Shown one piece after another: positions 5,759 to 13,113 of a DNA stretch of 20,416 bases. Source of the stretch: Bacteroidales bacterium (GTDB taxonomy: Bacteria; Bacteroidota; Bacteroidia; Bacteroidales; Bacteroidaceae); the NCBI GenBank assembly GCA_004555425.1, contig SFID01000027.1, forward strand, positions 1 to 20,416. The letters run 5' to 3'. Below the pieces are notes generated by a model. The model did no database searches and had not been told where the DNA came from. It saw nothing but the letters and a program-made list of their open reading frames with translations. The first letter of the stretch is position 1. Every line of letters starts with the position of its first letter. Position numbers and translations under genes: made by a program.

Positions 5759-8260
5759 CTAGCCCAAGGGGTCTACGTCGAAATAGATTTGGACAGCCTT
5801 GAATGCCTGAACCGTGCGCGTCATCTCGGCGGCCACCGCCAGCGTGTGGCGTACGCCGGCGGCAGGCAGGTCGGGCCGCACCTTGAGCAGGAGTTTGCGG
5901 ATGAAGAGCCGCTGAATGCGACCCACGGCAGGGCGGTCGGGACCGAGCAGCGCGCGCTCGAAGTGCGGCCGCAGGAGGTTGCCCAAGTATTGCGCAGCGC
6001 TGATGCAGGTAGGCTCGTCGCGGTGCTTCACGTATATATATATAAGGCGTGTGTACGGCGGATAGCCAAACGCTCGCCGCTCGGCCGTCTGCGTGCGATA
6101 CATGGCCTCGTAGTCGCCCGCCACGACCTGCTGGATGAGCGGGAGTTTGGCTTGGCGCGTTTGCAGGATGACAAGGCCGCGTCGCCCGCGCCGTCCTGCG
6201 CGTCCTGCCACCTGCGAGAGCATCTGGTAGGCCCGTTCGTAGGCACGGAAGTCGGGCACGTTGAGTGCCTGGTCGGCATTGAGGATGCCCACCACGCGCA
6301 CGCCGTCGAAGTCCAAGCCCTTCGTGACCATCTGTGTGCCCACGAGGAGATTGGTCTGGCCGTGCTGGAAATCGTTGATGATACGTTCGTAGGCCGCACG
6401 CGTACGGGTGGTGTCGAGGTCCATACGCGCGGTGCGCGCATCGGCAAAGCAGGCGTGCACCGCCGCCTCCATCTTCTCCGTGCCGTAGCCTACGTCGCGC
6501 AACTCCGTATCCTCGCATTGCGGGCACTGCCGCGGCACATCGTAGATGGCTCCGCAGTAGTGGCAAACGAGCCGATTCATGCGCTGGTGGAAGGTCAGCG
6601 GAACATCGCAAGCCGAACAATGGGGCGTCCAGCCGCAGGTGCGACACGAGAGTACGGGCGAATAGCCGCGGCGGTTGTAGAAAAGGATGGCTTGCCCGCC
6701 TTCCGCCAAGGCTTCCCGCACGGCCTCCGTCAGCCGCGGCGAGAAAGGCGTGGGCATTAGGCGTTTGCGGTGGAGCTCCTTCACGTCCTCAACGATAATC
6801 TCAGGCAGTTCAACCCCCGCAAAGCGTTGCGTCATCTGCACATAGCCATACTTGTGCACCTCGCAGGCATTGTAGTACGTCTCGATGGCTGGCGTGGCTG
6901 TGCCAAGGAGTACGCGCGCACCGACCTGGTGGGCCAGGACGATGGCCGCATCGCGGGCGTTGTAGCGCGGCGCGGGGTCCTGTTGCTTGTAACTCTGTTC
7001 GTGCTCTTCGTCCACGATGACGAGGCCCAGATTCTGGAAGGGCAGGAAGACGGACGAGCGCACGCCAACCACGAGGGGGAAGGGCGCATCGGACAGTTGC
7101 TTTTGCCAGAGTTCCACACGCTCGGCATCGGGGAATTTGCTATGATAGACGCCCATCTTGTCGCCAAACACGCGCCCCAGTCGGGCTGTGAGTTGTGTGG
7201 TCAAGGCAATCTCGGGCACCAGATAGAGCACCTGTCGCCCTGCTTCCAGTTCGCGGCGGATGAGTTCGGTATACACTTCTGTTTTTCCGCTCGAAGTCAC
7301 GCCGTGCAAGAGGCAGACGCGGTGCGTGCGCCATGCCTCGGCGATTTCGCCCACGGCGCGCTGCTGCTCCTCGTTGAGTGTGCGGCGCAGGGCTTCGGGC
7401 AGGGCGCGGCTCGTCTTCAGACGGAGGCGTTCGGCGGCGAAGGTCTCAATCCAACCTTTCGCTCGGAGCGCCACGAGGGCCGCATCGCTGAAGCCCGCCA
7501 AGGCAGCCAACTGCCGCTTCGGCACAGACGGAGCGGACGCCAGCAGTGCGATGGGCGATGTCTCCGTCAGACCGAGTTCCGCCAGAAACAGGGACATCAC
7601 GTCCAACTGTCGCGGGGTGCGCTGCAGGCTTTGCAGCACTTCCGCAAGGCTCTTGGCCGCAAGAAGACTGGGCCCAGGGCGCAGATGTGTCTCCGTGCGA
7701 GGCTTGTAGGCGCGTGTCAGCCGTTCCTCCACGACAACGGCCCCCACTTGCATCAGCCCCTTGAGGTGTTGCAACACCGTGGTTCTGCTTGTCGTCTGGC
7801 TTTCCACGATAGCCTCCAGCGTCATTGCCTTATCGTCGCTCAGCAGGTCGTAGATGGCCAGCCCACCTCCTTCGAGTTGTCCCACGAAGTCGGGATTGCG
7901 GCGAACGAGCATCTCGCTCTCCATCTTGAGCCCCGCCGGCAGGGCGGCCTTCATCACCTCGCCCATGGTGCACATATAATAATCGGCCAGCCATTGCCAG
8001 AGCCGTAGTTGCGCAGCCGTCAGGATGGGCTGGGTATCCACAATGTCGAGGATGGCCTTCACGCTTTTGGCTTCGGTCGGCGCATCGTTGTGCAGGCGGC
8101 AGGCAATGCCCGTATAGAGTTTGCGCGCACCGAGGGGAACGCTCACGCGCATGCCCAAACGCAATAGCCCCGCCAACTGGGTTGGCAGGGCGTAGGTGAA
8201 TGCTCCGGGCAGGGCAAGTGGCAGGAGCACGTCAACGTATGTGGCTTTTGGATTTTCCAT
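5759..8260 (-). CDS. primosomal protein N', replication restart helicase PriA
   Basis: PriA is a superfamily 2 DNA helicase that recognises stalled or repaired forks and reloads the replisome. The 833-residue product has the N-terminal 3'-end-binding domain (about 1-100), a winged-helix region (about 120-200), the Walker A motif GVTSSGKTE at 320-328, the DEEH box near residue 415, and helicase motifs V/VI with TKGLDFD and QVAGRAGRRG near 685. Between about 539 and 582 are eight cysteines in four CxxC-type pairs, the two zinc sites typical of PriA. Length is slightly above the E. coli enzyme, as in other Bacteroidota. The ATG at 8260 gives MENPKATYVDVLLPLALP, the expected start. A hairpin module of the dispersed repeat family begins 7 bp upstream of the start codon. 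Confidence 0.97.
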   Translation of the reverse strand: MENPKATYVDVLLPLALPGAFTYALPTQLAGLLRLGMRVSVPLGARKLYTGIACRLHNDAPTEAKSVKAILDIVDTQPILTAAQLRLWQWLADYYMCTMGEVMKAALPAGLKMESEMLVRRNPDFVGQLEGGGLAIYDLLSDDKAMTLEAIVESQTTSRTTVLQHLKGLMQVGAVVVEERLTRAYKPRTETHLRPGPSLLAAKSLAEVLQSLQRTPRQLDVMSLFLAELGLTETSPIALLASAPSVPKRQLAALAGFSDAALVALRAKGWIETFAAERLRLKTSRALPEALRRTLNEEQQRAVGEIAEAWRTHRVCLLHGVTSSGKTEVYTELIRRELEAGRQVLYLVPEIALTTQLTARLGRVFGDKMGVYHSKFPDAERVELWQKQLSDAPFPLVVGVRSSVFLPFQNLGLVIVDEEHEQSYKQQDPAPRYNARDAAIVLAHQVGARVLLGTATPAIETYYNACEVHKYGYVQMTQRFAGVELPEIIVEDVKELHRKRLMPTPFSPRLTEAVREALAEGGQAILFYNRRGYSPVLSCRTCGWTPHCSACDVPLTFHQRMNRLVCHYCGAIYDVPRQCPQCEDTELRDVGYGTEKMEAAVHACFADARTARMDLDTTRTRAAYERIINDFQHGQTNLLVGTQMVTKGLDFDGVRVVGILNADQALNVPDFRAYERAYQMLSQVAGRAGRRGRRGLVILQTRQAKLPLIQQVVAGDYEAMYRTQTAERRAFGYPPYTRLIYIYVKHRDEPTCISAAQYLGNLLRPHFERALLGPDRPAVGRIQRLFIRKLLLKVRPDLPAAGVRHTLAVAAEMTRTVQAFKAVQIYFDVDPLG

Positions 8261-8267
8261 GTGAGGC

Positions 8268-8296
8268 GGAAGCCTGCGGCTGCTGGTTCGATAGTC
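8268..8296 (-). repeat. single hairpin module C with GACTATCGA end, next to priA start
   Basis: Read on the minus strand, GACTATCGAACCAGCAGCC continues into GCAGGCTTCC. This is the same terminal unit that ends arrays A and B, here alone. The hairpin core AGCC-GCA-GGCT is intact, but the outer stem is mixed (GCAGCC on one side, GGCTTCC on the other), as if two module types had recombined. It would lie in the priA 5' untranslated region, within 10 nt of the start codon. Confidence 0.8.
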
Positions 8297-8320
8297 TTGG
8301 TCCTCGGCACCTGCCAGAGG

Positions 8321-8350
8321 ATTTTAGAGGATTTTAGAGGATTTTAGAGG
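8321..8350. repeat. 10-bp direct repeat ATTTTAGAGG, three exact copies
   Basis: Three perfect tandem copies lie between hairpin module C and the heptamer array in the kinase-priA spacer, preceded by a partial copy (CAGAGG). Length polymorphism by slippage is plausible. No function is apparent. Confidence 0.9.
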
Positions 8351-8365
8351 AGGATTATAGGAAAA

Positions 8366-8427
8366 CTCATTCCTCATTCCTCATTCCTAATTTCTAATTC
8401 CTAATTCCTAATTCCTCATTCCTAATT
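8366..8427. repeat. heptamer array AATTAGG/AATGAGG (minus-strand sense)
   Basis: Eight full 7-bp units plus a partial one read CCTCATT, CCTAATT or TCTAATT on the plus strand, i.e. AATTAGG-type units on the minus strand. It begins 2 bp after the stop codon of the kinase-like gene. On the minus strand the order is heptamers, then the GACTATCGA hairpin module, the same order as at 1695-2017. No terminator-like hairpin with a T-run is seen after the gene. Confidence 0.9.
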
Positions 8428-8429
8428 GT

Positions 8430-9116
8430 CTAGTGTGTCTTCAGAATCTCGAGGCAGCGTTCGGGTGCAGCGTTGCGCGCTATGGCATATTCGCGGGCCA
8501 GCTGTGTGAAGAACTCGTCGTCGCCCGAGAGTTGGAGCAGATTCTCGCATCCCTTCTCCACGCTGACCGGCCGACCGATATACATGCTGTTGGTGTCGAT
8601 GAGCGCGAAGTGGTATCGCCCGTCAATATTGTCGAAGAGCACATTGCCCGACGAGAAGTCGCGATGCAGGAAACCGCCCTCGTGCAGGCGAGCGGCAAAG
8701 GCGGCAAAATGGTGCACCACCTCCGTGCGCTCATCGTAGGGAAGGGTCAGCGCGTCAAGCATGTTGTATCTATAGTTCGAATGGAGGCAAACGAAGTACG
8801 AGTCGCTGCGGAGCAACCCCTTGTTGTAGCGCACGAAGGCCACGGGCTCTGGGCTCTCAAACCCGCGCTCGCGTAGTTCGAGGGGATGGAAATACGCCTT
8901 CTTGCCCTTCGACGACTTGTAGATGCGCTGTGCTACCCTACCAGAGAGCGAGGGCAGCGCGTATTTCTTGACACAGAGGGTCAGATCGCCCACCTGCAGG
9001 GTGCGCAGGATATTGCGATCGCGGAAGATTTCCTTCCCTTCGCGCTCAAAGTGCTCCTCAAGGTGCGTGAGATAGGAACGAAGGTGCTCGTATTTAGGAT
9101 TGAGAATGATTTTCAT
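8430..9116 (-). CDS. Kdo/lipopolysaccharide kinase family protein
   Basis: The 228-residue product resembles the Kdo/WaaP group of small kinases, which phosphorylate sugars of the lipid A-Kdo core at the inner face of the inner membrane. The catalytic loop HRDFSSGNVLF lies near residues 150-160, with the metal-binding aspartate in LIDTNSM near 174. The substrate is inferred. The frame extends upstream to 9185, but only from a TTG, and the -7 promoter element at 9183-9190 would then lie at the extended start. The ATG at 9116 (MKIILNPKYEHLRSYL) is therefore preferred. It is transcribed towards priA with a repeat-filled spacer between, so coupling to priA is uncertain. The gene waaA, in the same pathway, is about 8 kb away in this window. 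Confidence 0.82.
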   Translation of the reverse strand: MKIILNPKYEHLRSYLTHLEEHFEREGKEIFRDRNILRTLQVGDLTLCVKKYALPSLSGRVAQRIYKSSKGKKAYFHPLELRERGFESPEPVAFVRYNKGLLRSDSYFVCLHSNYRYNMLDALTLPYDERTEVVHHFAAFAARLHEGGFLHRDFSSGNVLFDNIDGRYHFALIDTNSMYIGRPVSVEKGCENLLQLSGDDEFFTQLAREYAIARNAAPERCLEILKTH

Positions 9117-9182
9117 AAGTTGCGGATAGAAAATTATAAGGGAAAAACCCGAATGGCGATGTTTCCCACCGACTCTTTTCTG

Positions 9183-9190
9183 CAAACTTA
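9183..9190 (-). promoter_or_regulatory. putative -7 element for the kinase-like gene
   Basis: On the minus strand TAAGTTTG matches TAnnTTTG and lies 67 bp upstream of the preferred ATG, giving a leader of about 60 nt. No convincing -33 TTTG is present at the usual distance; the sequence there is a T-run. The remaining 9191-9371 spacer is pyrimidine-rich on the plus strand and holds no gene I can support. Confidence 0.45.
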
Positions 9191-9371
9191 CGAAAAAAAT
9201 GCCGCATGCACCCCATTCTCCCTGATTTATTGCAATTCCACCTTTCCTCTTCCCCCTGTGTCTCCCTGTTTTCCCAGTTGAATACCCCAGGTCTTTGCAT
9301 TCGGCTGCAATACCTACACCGCTCCTTGCGGGGAAGAAGAGGCGGGCGGCTCCACCTTTGTCTTTCCTTCT

Positions 9372-9423
9372 CTCAGAAATAAAACGCAGGAGGCAGATGC
9401 CGTGGTTGGCATTTGCCTCCTGC
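9372..9423 (-). terminator. intrinsic terminator after the secreted-protein gene run
   Basis: On the minus strand GCAGGAGGCAAATGCC pairs with GGCATCTGCCTCCTGC (9386-9423, one mismatch, 6-nt loop) and is followed by GTTTTATTT. It lies about 100 nt past the stop codon at 9522 and probably ends the four-gene transcription unit. Confidence 0.88.
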
Positions 9424-9521
9424 TTGAATATTGGGAGTTGATTGTTGGGACTGCTGCCGTTTGGGCGGGCCTTTGGTTTGTCTGGCCAAGGGGGGCTAGG
9501 CCGCAGTCGGGTATTGTTCGC

Positions 9522-11789
9522 TTAGCGCACGATGAACTTGCGGCCGCGCTGGATGTAGATGCCCTGGGGCAGGCGGCTGCGGTCTGTGCCCATTGCGCGG
9601 CCGCTGATGCTGTAGATGGCAGCGGGCTGCTGAGTTGTGGCAGTTGCGGAGATGCCTGTGAAGACCAGGATGTCGTTGAGGACGTCGGGGTTGGCGGCTA
9701 CGTTGGGGTTGGGCAGGAACTGCCAAGCGCAACCTGCATCATCGCTCCTCCAGATGCTGAGCGGCGAGGTGGAGAGTTGCGGAGCGAGGCAGAAGTAGTC
9801 GAGTTCATCGCCCGTCTTCGTGAGGGTGAAGGTGGCGGCTGAGATTTCGCTGACAGTCATACCGACGGGCTCGGTGCTGAAGAGGCAGGGGCCCGTGGCA
9901 TCTACGTAGCCGGGAGTGGTGAGGTACTGCTGTGCCTCCATATTATATATATAGTAGAGGCCGCCCACTTCCATTACCATCCAAGCATCTGCGGCATCGG
10001 TGCGGGCAATCGGTTCGCTGTAGGAACTATTGGCCACGTTGTTGCTCTCTACGCCTGCGGCCCAGATGTAGCCCTGGCTGCCTGTGTGCTCGGCGCTGTA
10101 GATGGCGTAGCCCTTGAAGTTGGGGTTGTAGAGGGCATAGGTGGTCTCTGCGTTCAGTTCGCTGAGGTTGGCAACGGCTTCACCGTAGGGGTCGGTGGGC
10201 ACGAGCGAGGGATCAATCAGCATGAGCACATCCACGGAGGCTTCTACGTTGGGATTCTCGCAAATCTGCCAAGCCGAACCGCTGTCGCTGCTTGTCCAGG
10301 TACCGATGGGGTAGGAGAGCTGGGGCGAGGCGCACATGAAGCCTTGCGAGTTGGTCGTGCCGTTGAAGGCAAAGCGGCCGCTGCCAAGGTCGGTAATGCT
10401 CAGACCCTGTACATTCTGCGTGAAGGTGCAGGCTGCGGAGTCGTTCTTCTTGGGGTTGGGCGTCTGGAGGAAACCCTTGGCACCCATATTATATACGTAG
10501 TACTGGCCATTGAAGGGGACAATCATCCACGAACTGTTGGCCGAGCAGGTATCAAGGGGCTCGCTGTAGCTTGCATCCTTGACGCGGTGGCTGTTGTCGC
10601 CGTCAATCATATTGGCAGCCCAGAGGTTGGTGGCCGATTTGTCAGGACGGCTCACAGCATAGGCCGTGAAAGTGGTATTGTAAAGCACGTAGGTCTTGCC
10701 ATTGTCCAACTCGGCGAGCGACTGGATGGGCTGGCCGAGCGCCTTGGTCGTATCGGCGGGCACTTCGGGGTCTGGGTCGGGATCGGGATTAGGATCGGGA
10801 TCGGGATTGGGATCGGGGTCGGGATTGGGGTCAACGGGCGTATTGCTGAAGAAGAGGGTATATACCGTCTTGCTATCGGGGTTGACGCTGTAGTCGTTGC
10901 CCTTGACCGTGATGTTGAGTGTGCCGAAGGTTCCTTCGTAGTTCTCTTCTACGCTTGCGCCTGCGCCCTTCACGGTGTAGGAGAGCTTCGTGGGGTCGTA
11001 GGACTGGGGGAGGTTCACGCCACTGGCACTTTCGGCGGCAGCGAGGTCAATGGTCTGGCCGTCGTAGGTGAGGCTGCTCAGCGCGTGGTAGTAGATGAAA
11101 TAGACTTCATCAATATCCAGATAGTCGTTTTTGCTACCGCCAGGCGTGGGGTTAGTAGTGAAGGAGGCGAGGAGGTATTGCACGTTGGTCTGTGCCTTGT
11201 CGTAGGTGAACTCTCCCGTATATTGCACCCATTCAGTGGAGGCGGGGATGAGCACACTGGCCTTACCGATGCGGTTGCCTTCCTGATTGGACAGTTCGGG
11301 GTCGCGGTAGTCCACATCGCCGTCGTGCAGGATGAACTGGCCGCGGCCGTTGGGACTGCCACCGCTCTTGAAGCGTGCCCAGAAAGTCACAGCATCGGGA
11401 CGACCCGCAAAGCGGAGGCTGTGGCTGGCGTCTTCGCGCTTGGTGTAGTTGTAGTTGTCGGTATGAGCGGGTGTCATGTTGCCCATGTTAATCATACCTG
11501 TGGTCAAGTTGCCGTTGGCCTTTTTGCCCAAGATGTCCTTGGAGAAAATCTGTACGGCATGGCTGGTGCCGTTGGCGCCGGGCGTGACGTGCTTGGGCTT
11601 GGGTGCACTGCCTTTGCCGAGACTGGCCATAGAGCCCGTGGCCGAGTTGAAGGAGTTCCAGCCGTTGCCGGGCTCGTTGCCACTGGTGGTGTACTGCTCA
11701 AACCCAGGGTCGGCAAACTGGTAGATGCCTTGTGCGCTGGCAAACTGTATGAGGCAGGCGGCCAGGGCGAGGAATAGCGTCTTTTTCAT
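9522..11789 (-). CDS. secreted multidomain protein: PCMD-like domain, Pro-Asp linker, two repeats, sorting-like tail
   Basis: The 755-residue product starts with the signal peptide MKKTLFLALAACLIQFASAQ. Residues about 20-250 resemble the PCMD (putative carbohydrate metabolism) fold of the neighbouring lipoprotein, including a YLDIDEVYFIY strand comparable to its LYIDELRITW. A linker of Pro-Asp/Asn repeats follows (about 318-341). Two diverged copies of a roughly 180-residue unit come next (from about 349 and 534), sharing ALYN/VLYN..F..YA, YSEP, W-M-V, YY-YNM, APQLS and AWQ..PNPNV. These may bind sugar or protein, but the fold is not certain. The last 35 residues, IYSISGRAMG...LPQGIYIQRGRKFIVR, look like a type IX secretion C-terminal signal. 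It is the last gene of a minus-strand run, ending at the terminator 9372-9423. Confidence 0.85.
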   Translation of the reverse strand: MKKTLFLALAACLIQFASAQGIYQFADPGFEQYTTSGNEPGNGWNSFNSATGSMASLGKGSAPKPKHVTPGANGTSHAVQIFSKDILGKKANGNLTTGMINMGNMTPAHTDNYNYTKREDASHSLRFAGRPDAVTFWARFKSGGSPNGRGQFILHDGDVDYRDPELSNQEGNRIGKASVLIPASTEWVQYTGEFTYDKAQTNVQYLLASFTTNPTPGGSKNDYLDIDEVYFIYYHALSSLTYDGQTIDLAAAESASGVNLPQSYDPTKLSYTVKGAGASVEENYEGTFGTLNITVKGNDYSVNPDSKTVYTLFFSNTPVDPNPDPDPNPDPDPNPDPDPDPEVPADTTKALGQPIQSLAELDNGKTYVLYNTTFTAYAVSRPDKSATNLWAANMIDGDNSHRVKDASYSEPLDTCSANSSWMIVPFNGQYYVYNMGAKGFLQTPNPKKNDSAACTFTQNVQGLSITDLGSGRFAFNGTTNSQGFMCASPQLSYPIGTWTSSDSGSAWQICENPNVEASVDVLMLIDPSLVPTDPYGEAVANLSELNAETTYALYNPNFKGYAIYSAEHTGSQGYIWAAGVESNNVANSSYSEPIARTDAADAWMVMEVGGLYYIYNMEAQQYLTTPGYVDATGPCLFSTEPVGMTVSEISAATFTLTKTGDELDYFCLAPQLSTSPLSIWRSDDAGCAWQFLPNPNVAANPDVLNDILVFTGISATATTQQPAAIYSISGRAMGTDRSRLPQGIYIQRGRKFIVR
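10766..10833. repeat. GGGATC-type hexamer repeat inside the Pro-Asp linker
   Basis: About eleven imperfect 6-bp units (GGGATC, GGGATT, GGGGTC) encode the alternating Pro-Asp/Asn linker on the minus strand. On the plus strand, the template for this gene, four or more GGG runs with 2-3-nt loops occur close together (for example around 10768-10787), which fits a G-quadruplex. Copy number could vary between strains without breaking the frame. Confidence 0.8.
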
Positions 11790-11908
11790 CGTGTAGTGTT
11801 TGTTGTTGGTTTGCGATTATTGTCGAGGGCTACAAATAGGGAGAAAAGATACTTCGTAGCAGTCGGACTTTTGAGCGAAAGCAATGTATGATTCCTAAAA
11901 GTAGTTTA

Positions 11909-11942
11909 GGTAGGTCCTATTTATTTATCAATAGAACCTACC
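11909..11942. repeat. GGTAGG dyad E1 (12-bp arms, 10-nt loop)
   Basis: GGTAGGTCCTAT (11909-11920) faces ATAGAACCTACC (11931-11942), with one C-A mismatch. It lies in the 184-bp spacer between the calycin-like gene and the following gene of the run. No T-run follows on either strand, so a terminator role is doubtful. A regulator site or processing hairpin is possible. The same dyad recurs at 20055-20118. Confidence 0.75.
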
Positions 11943-11973
11943 ATATATGCAATCTTAGGCTTGGGCGGAACTT

Positions 11974-13014
11974 TTACTTGACGTAAATCTTCTTGCCGTC
12001 CTGTACGTAGATGCCGCGGCTGAGGCCCTCGAGGCTGTTGCCAGCGTAGTGGCCATCAATGGAATAGATGCGGCCAGTCTTCTTGGCGATGCTCACGTGC
12101 TGCAGACCGACCCACTCGCTGCTGTTGAAGCGAACGTAGATGGGCGTCTGGTCTTCGCCCATGAACCATACGATGTCCAGATTGACGAAGAGCACATGAT
12201 TTTCCACGTAGCTCGTAGCAGGGTCAACCTTCACGGAGCAGTCAATGGCGGTTTCGCCTTCGCCGAGGAGCATACGCAGGGGCTCCATGTCGCCAAAGGT
12301 TACCTTCGTGCCGTTCATGCTGACTGGCATATTGGGAATAACGATGTCGCCGAGCTGCAAGTCGCCGAAGGAGAAGTTGCGCAGGGCAAAGTTGATGGAG
12401 TTGGCACCAGCGGCAGTCAGTTCCACCTTGTACTGTCCCGTTACTTCGGTCGTGTCGTCAATCGGTGCTCCAAGATTGATGTACAGGTCACCGGTGTAGT
12501 CACCCACGCTAGCTTTGACGGCAGCAGAAGCTTCCACCTTGTCGCCCACGAAGCGCACATAGATAGGCGTCTGTTCCTCGCCAAAGAACCAAGTAATGTC
12601 GAGGTTGACCACGAGTTTGTTGTTCTCGATTTGGCTGCTGGTAGAGAGAATCTTCACGGCGCAATCAATGGCCGTTTCGCCCTTGCCGAGCGTCATGCGG
12701 AGGGCTTCCTTCTCACCGAAACTTACTTTGCTGTTCTGCAAAGCCACTTCGATGGCGGGGATGATGATGTCGCCGAGCTGCATTTCGCCAAAGGCAAAGT
12801 TGCGCAGGGCAAACTGAATCGTATTGGCACCATCGGCCGTCAGTTCTACGGTCTGCTGGCCCGTCACTTCGGTTTCCTCGTTGATAGGATCGAAGGAAAC
12901 GTACAGGTCGCCCGTGTAGAGTCCAGTACTTGCCTTAACGGCATCAGAGGTTTGCGCCATGGCGGCAGTACTTGCCAAACAGAGCGCTAGGATAGAGAGT
13001 AAAAATTTCTTCAT
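11974..13014 (-). CDS. secreted protein with two calycin-like domains and sorting-like tail
   Basis: The 346-residue product has a signal peptide (MKKFLLSILALCLASTAAMAQ) and two tandem copies of one domain, about residues 24-162 and 163-300. The copies share YTGDLY, EVTGQ, ELTA-GAN-I-FALRNF-FG, QLGDI-IP, LRM-LG-GETAIDC and W-F/M-GE-QTPIYVRF. This pattern matches the calycin-like beta-barrel family of Bacteroidota (from memory); such barrels often bind small hydrophobic ligands, but no ligand is known here. The C-terminus, RIYSIDGHYAG...LSRGIYVQDGKKIYVK, resembles that of the downstream protein and suggests a common export route. It lies 99 bp after the barrel gene and probably belongs to the same transcript. 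Confidence 0.88.
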   Translation of the reverse strand: MKKFLLSILALCLASTAAMAQTSDAVKASTGLYTGDLYVSFDPINEETEVTGQQTVELTADGANTIQFALRNFAFGEMQLGDIIIPAIEVALQNSKVSFGEKEALRMTLGKGETAIDCAVKILSTSSQIENNKLVVNLDITWFFGEEQTPIYVRFVGDKVEASAAVKASVGDYTGDLYINLGAPIDDTTEVTGQYKVELTAAGANSINFALRNFSFGDLQLGDIVIPNMPVSMNGTKVTFGDMEPLRMLLGEGETAIDCSVKVDPATSYVENHVLFVNLDIVWFMGEDQTPIYVRFNSSEWVGLQHVSIAKKTGRIYSIDGHYAGNSLEGLSRGIYVQDGKKIYVK

Positions 13015-13113
13015 ACGCTTATAGGTTTATGTTTGTTATTCAGTTTTGGAATGGGGGAGGCTTGGAGAAGCCGCTATTGAGGTAGTAGGGATTTGGAAGA
13101 GGGTCGTAGTGAT

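Noticed and set aside
4197..6647. 816-codon minus-strand frame
   Set aside because: It is antisense to the barrel gene and out of frame with priA; its Arg/Ala/His-rich composition is typical of shadow frames in GC-rich DNA.
10086..11777. 563-codon plus-strand frame
   Set aside because: It is the antisense shadow of the PCMD-like secreted gene, which has a signal peptide, recognisable domains and a terminator.
11909..11942. Dyad E1 as the terminator of the calycin-like gene
   Set aside because: There is no T-run after the hairpin on the minus strand, and the same dyad occurs upstream of the gltX promoter with a different loop.
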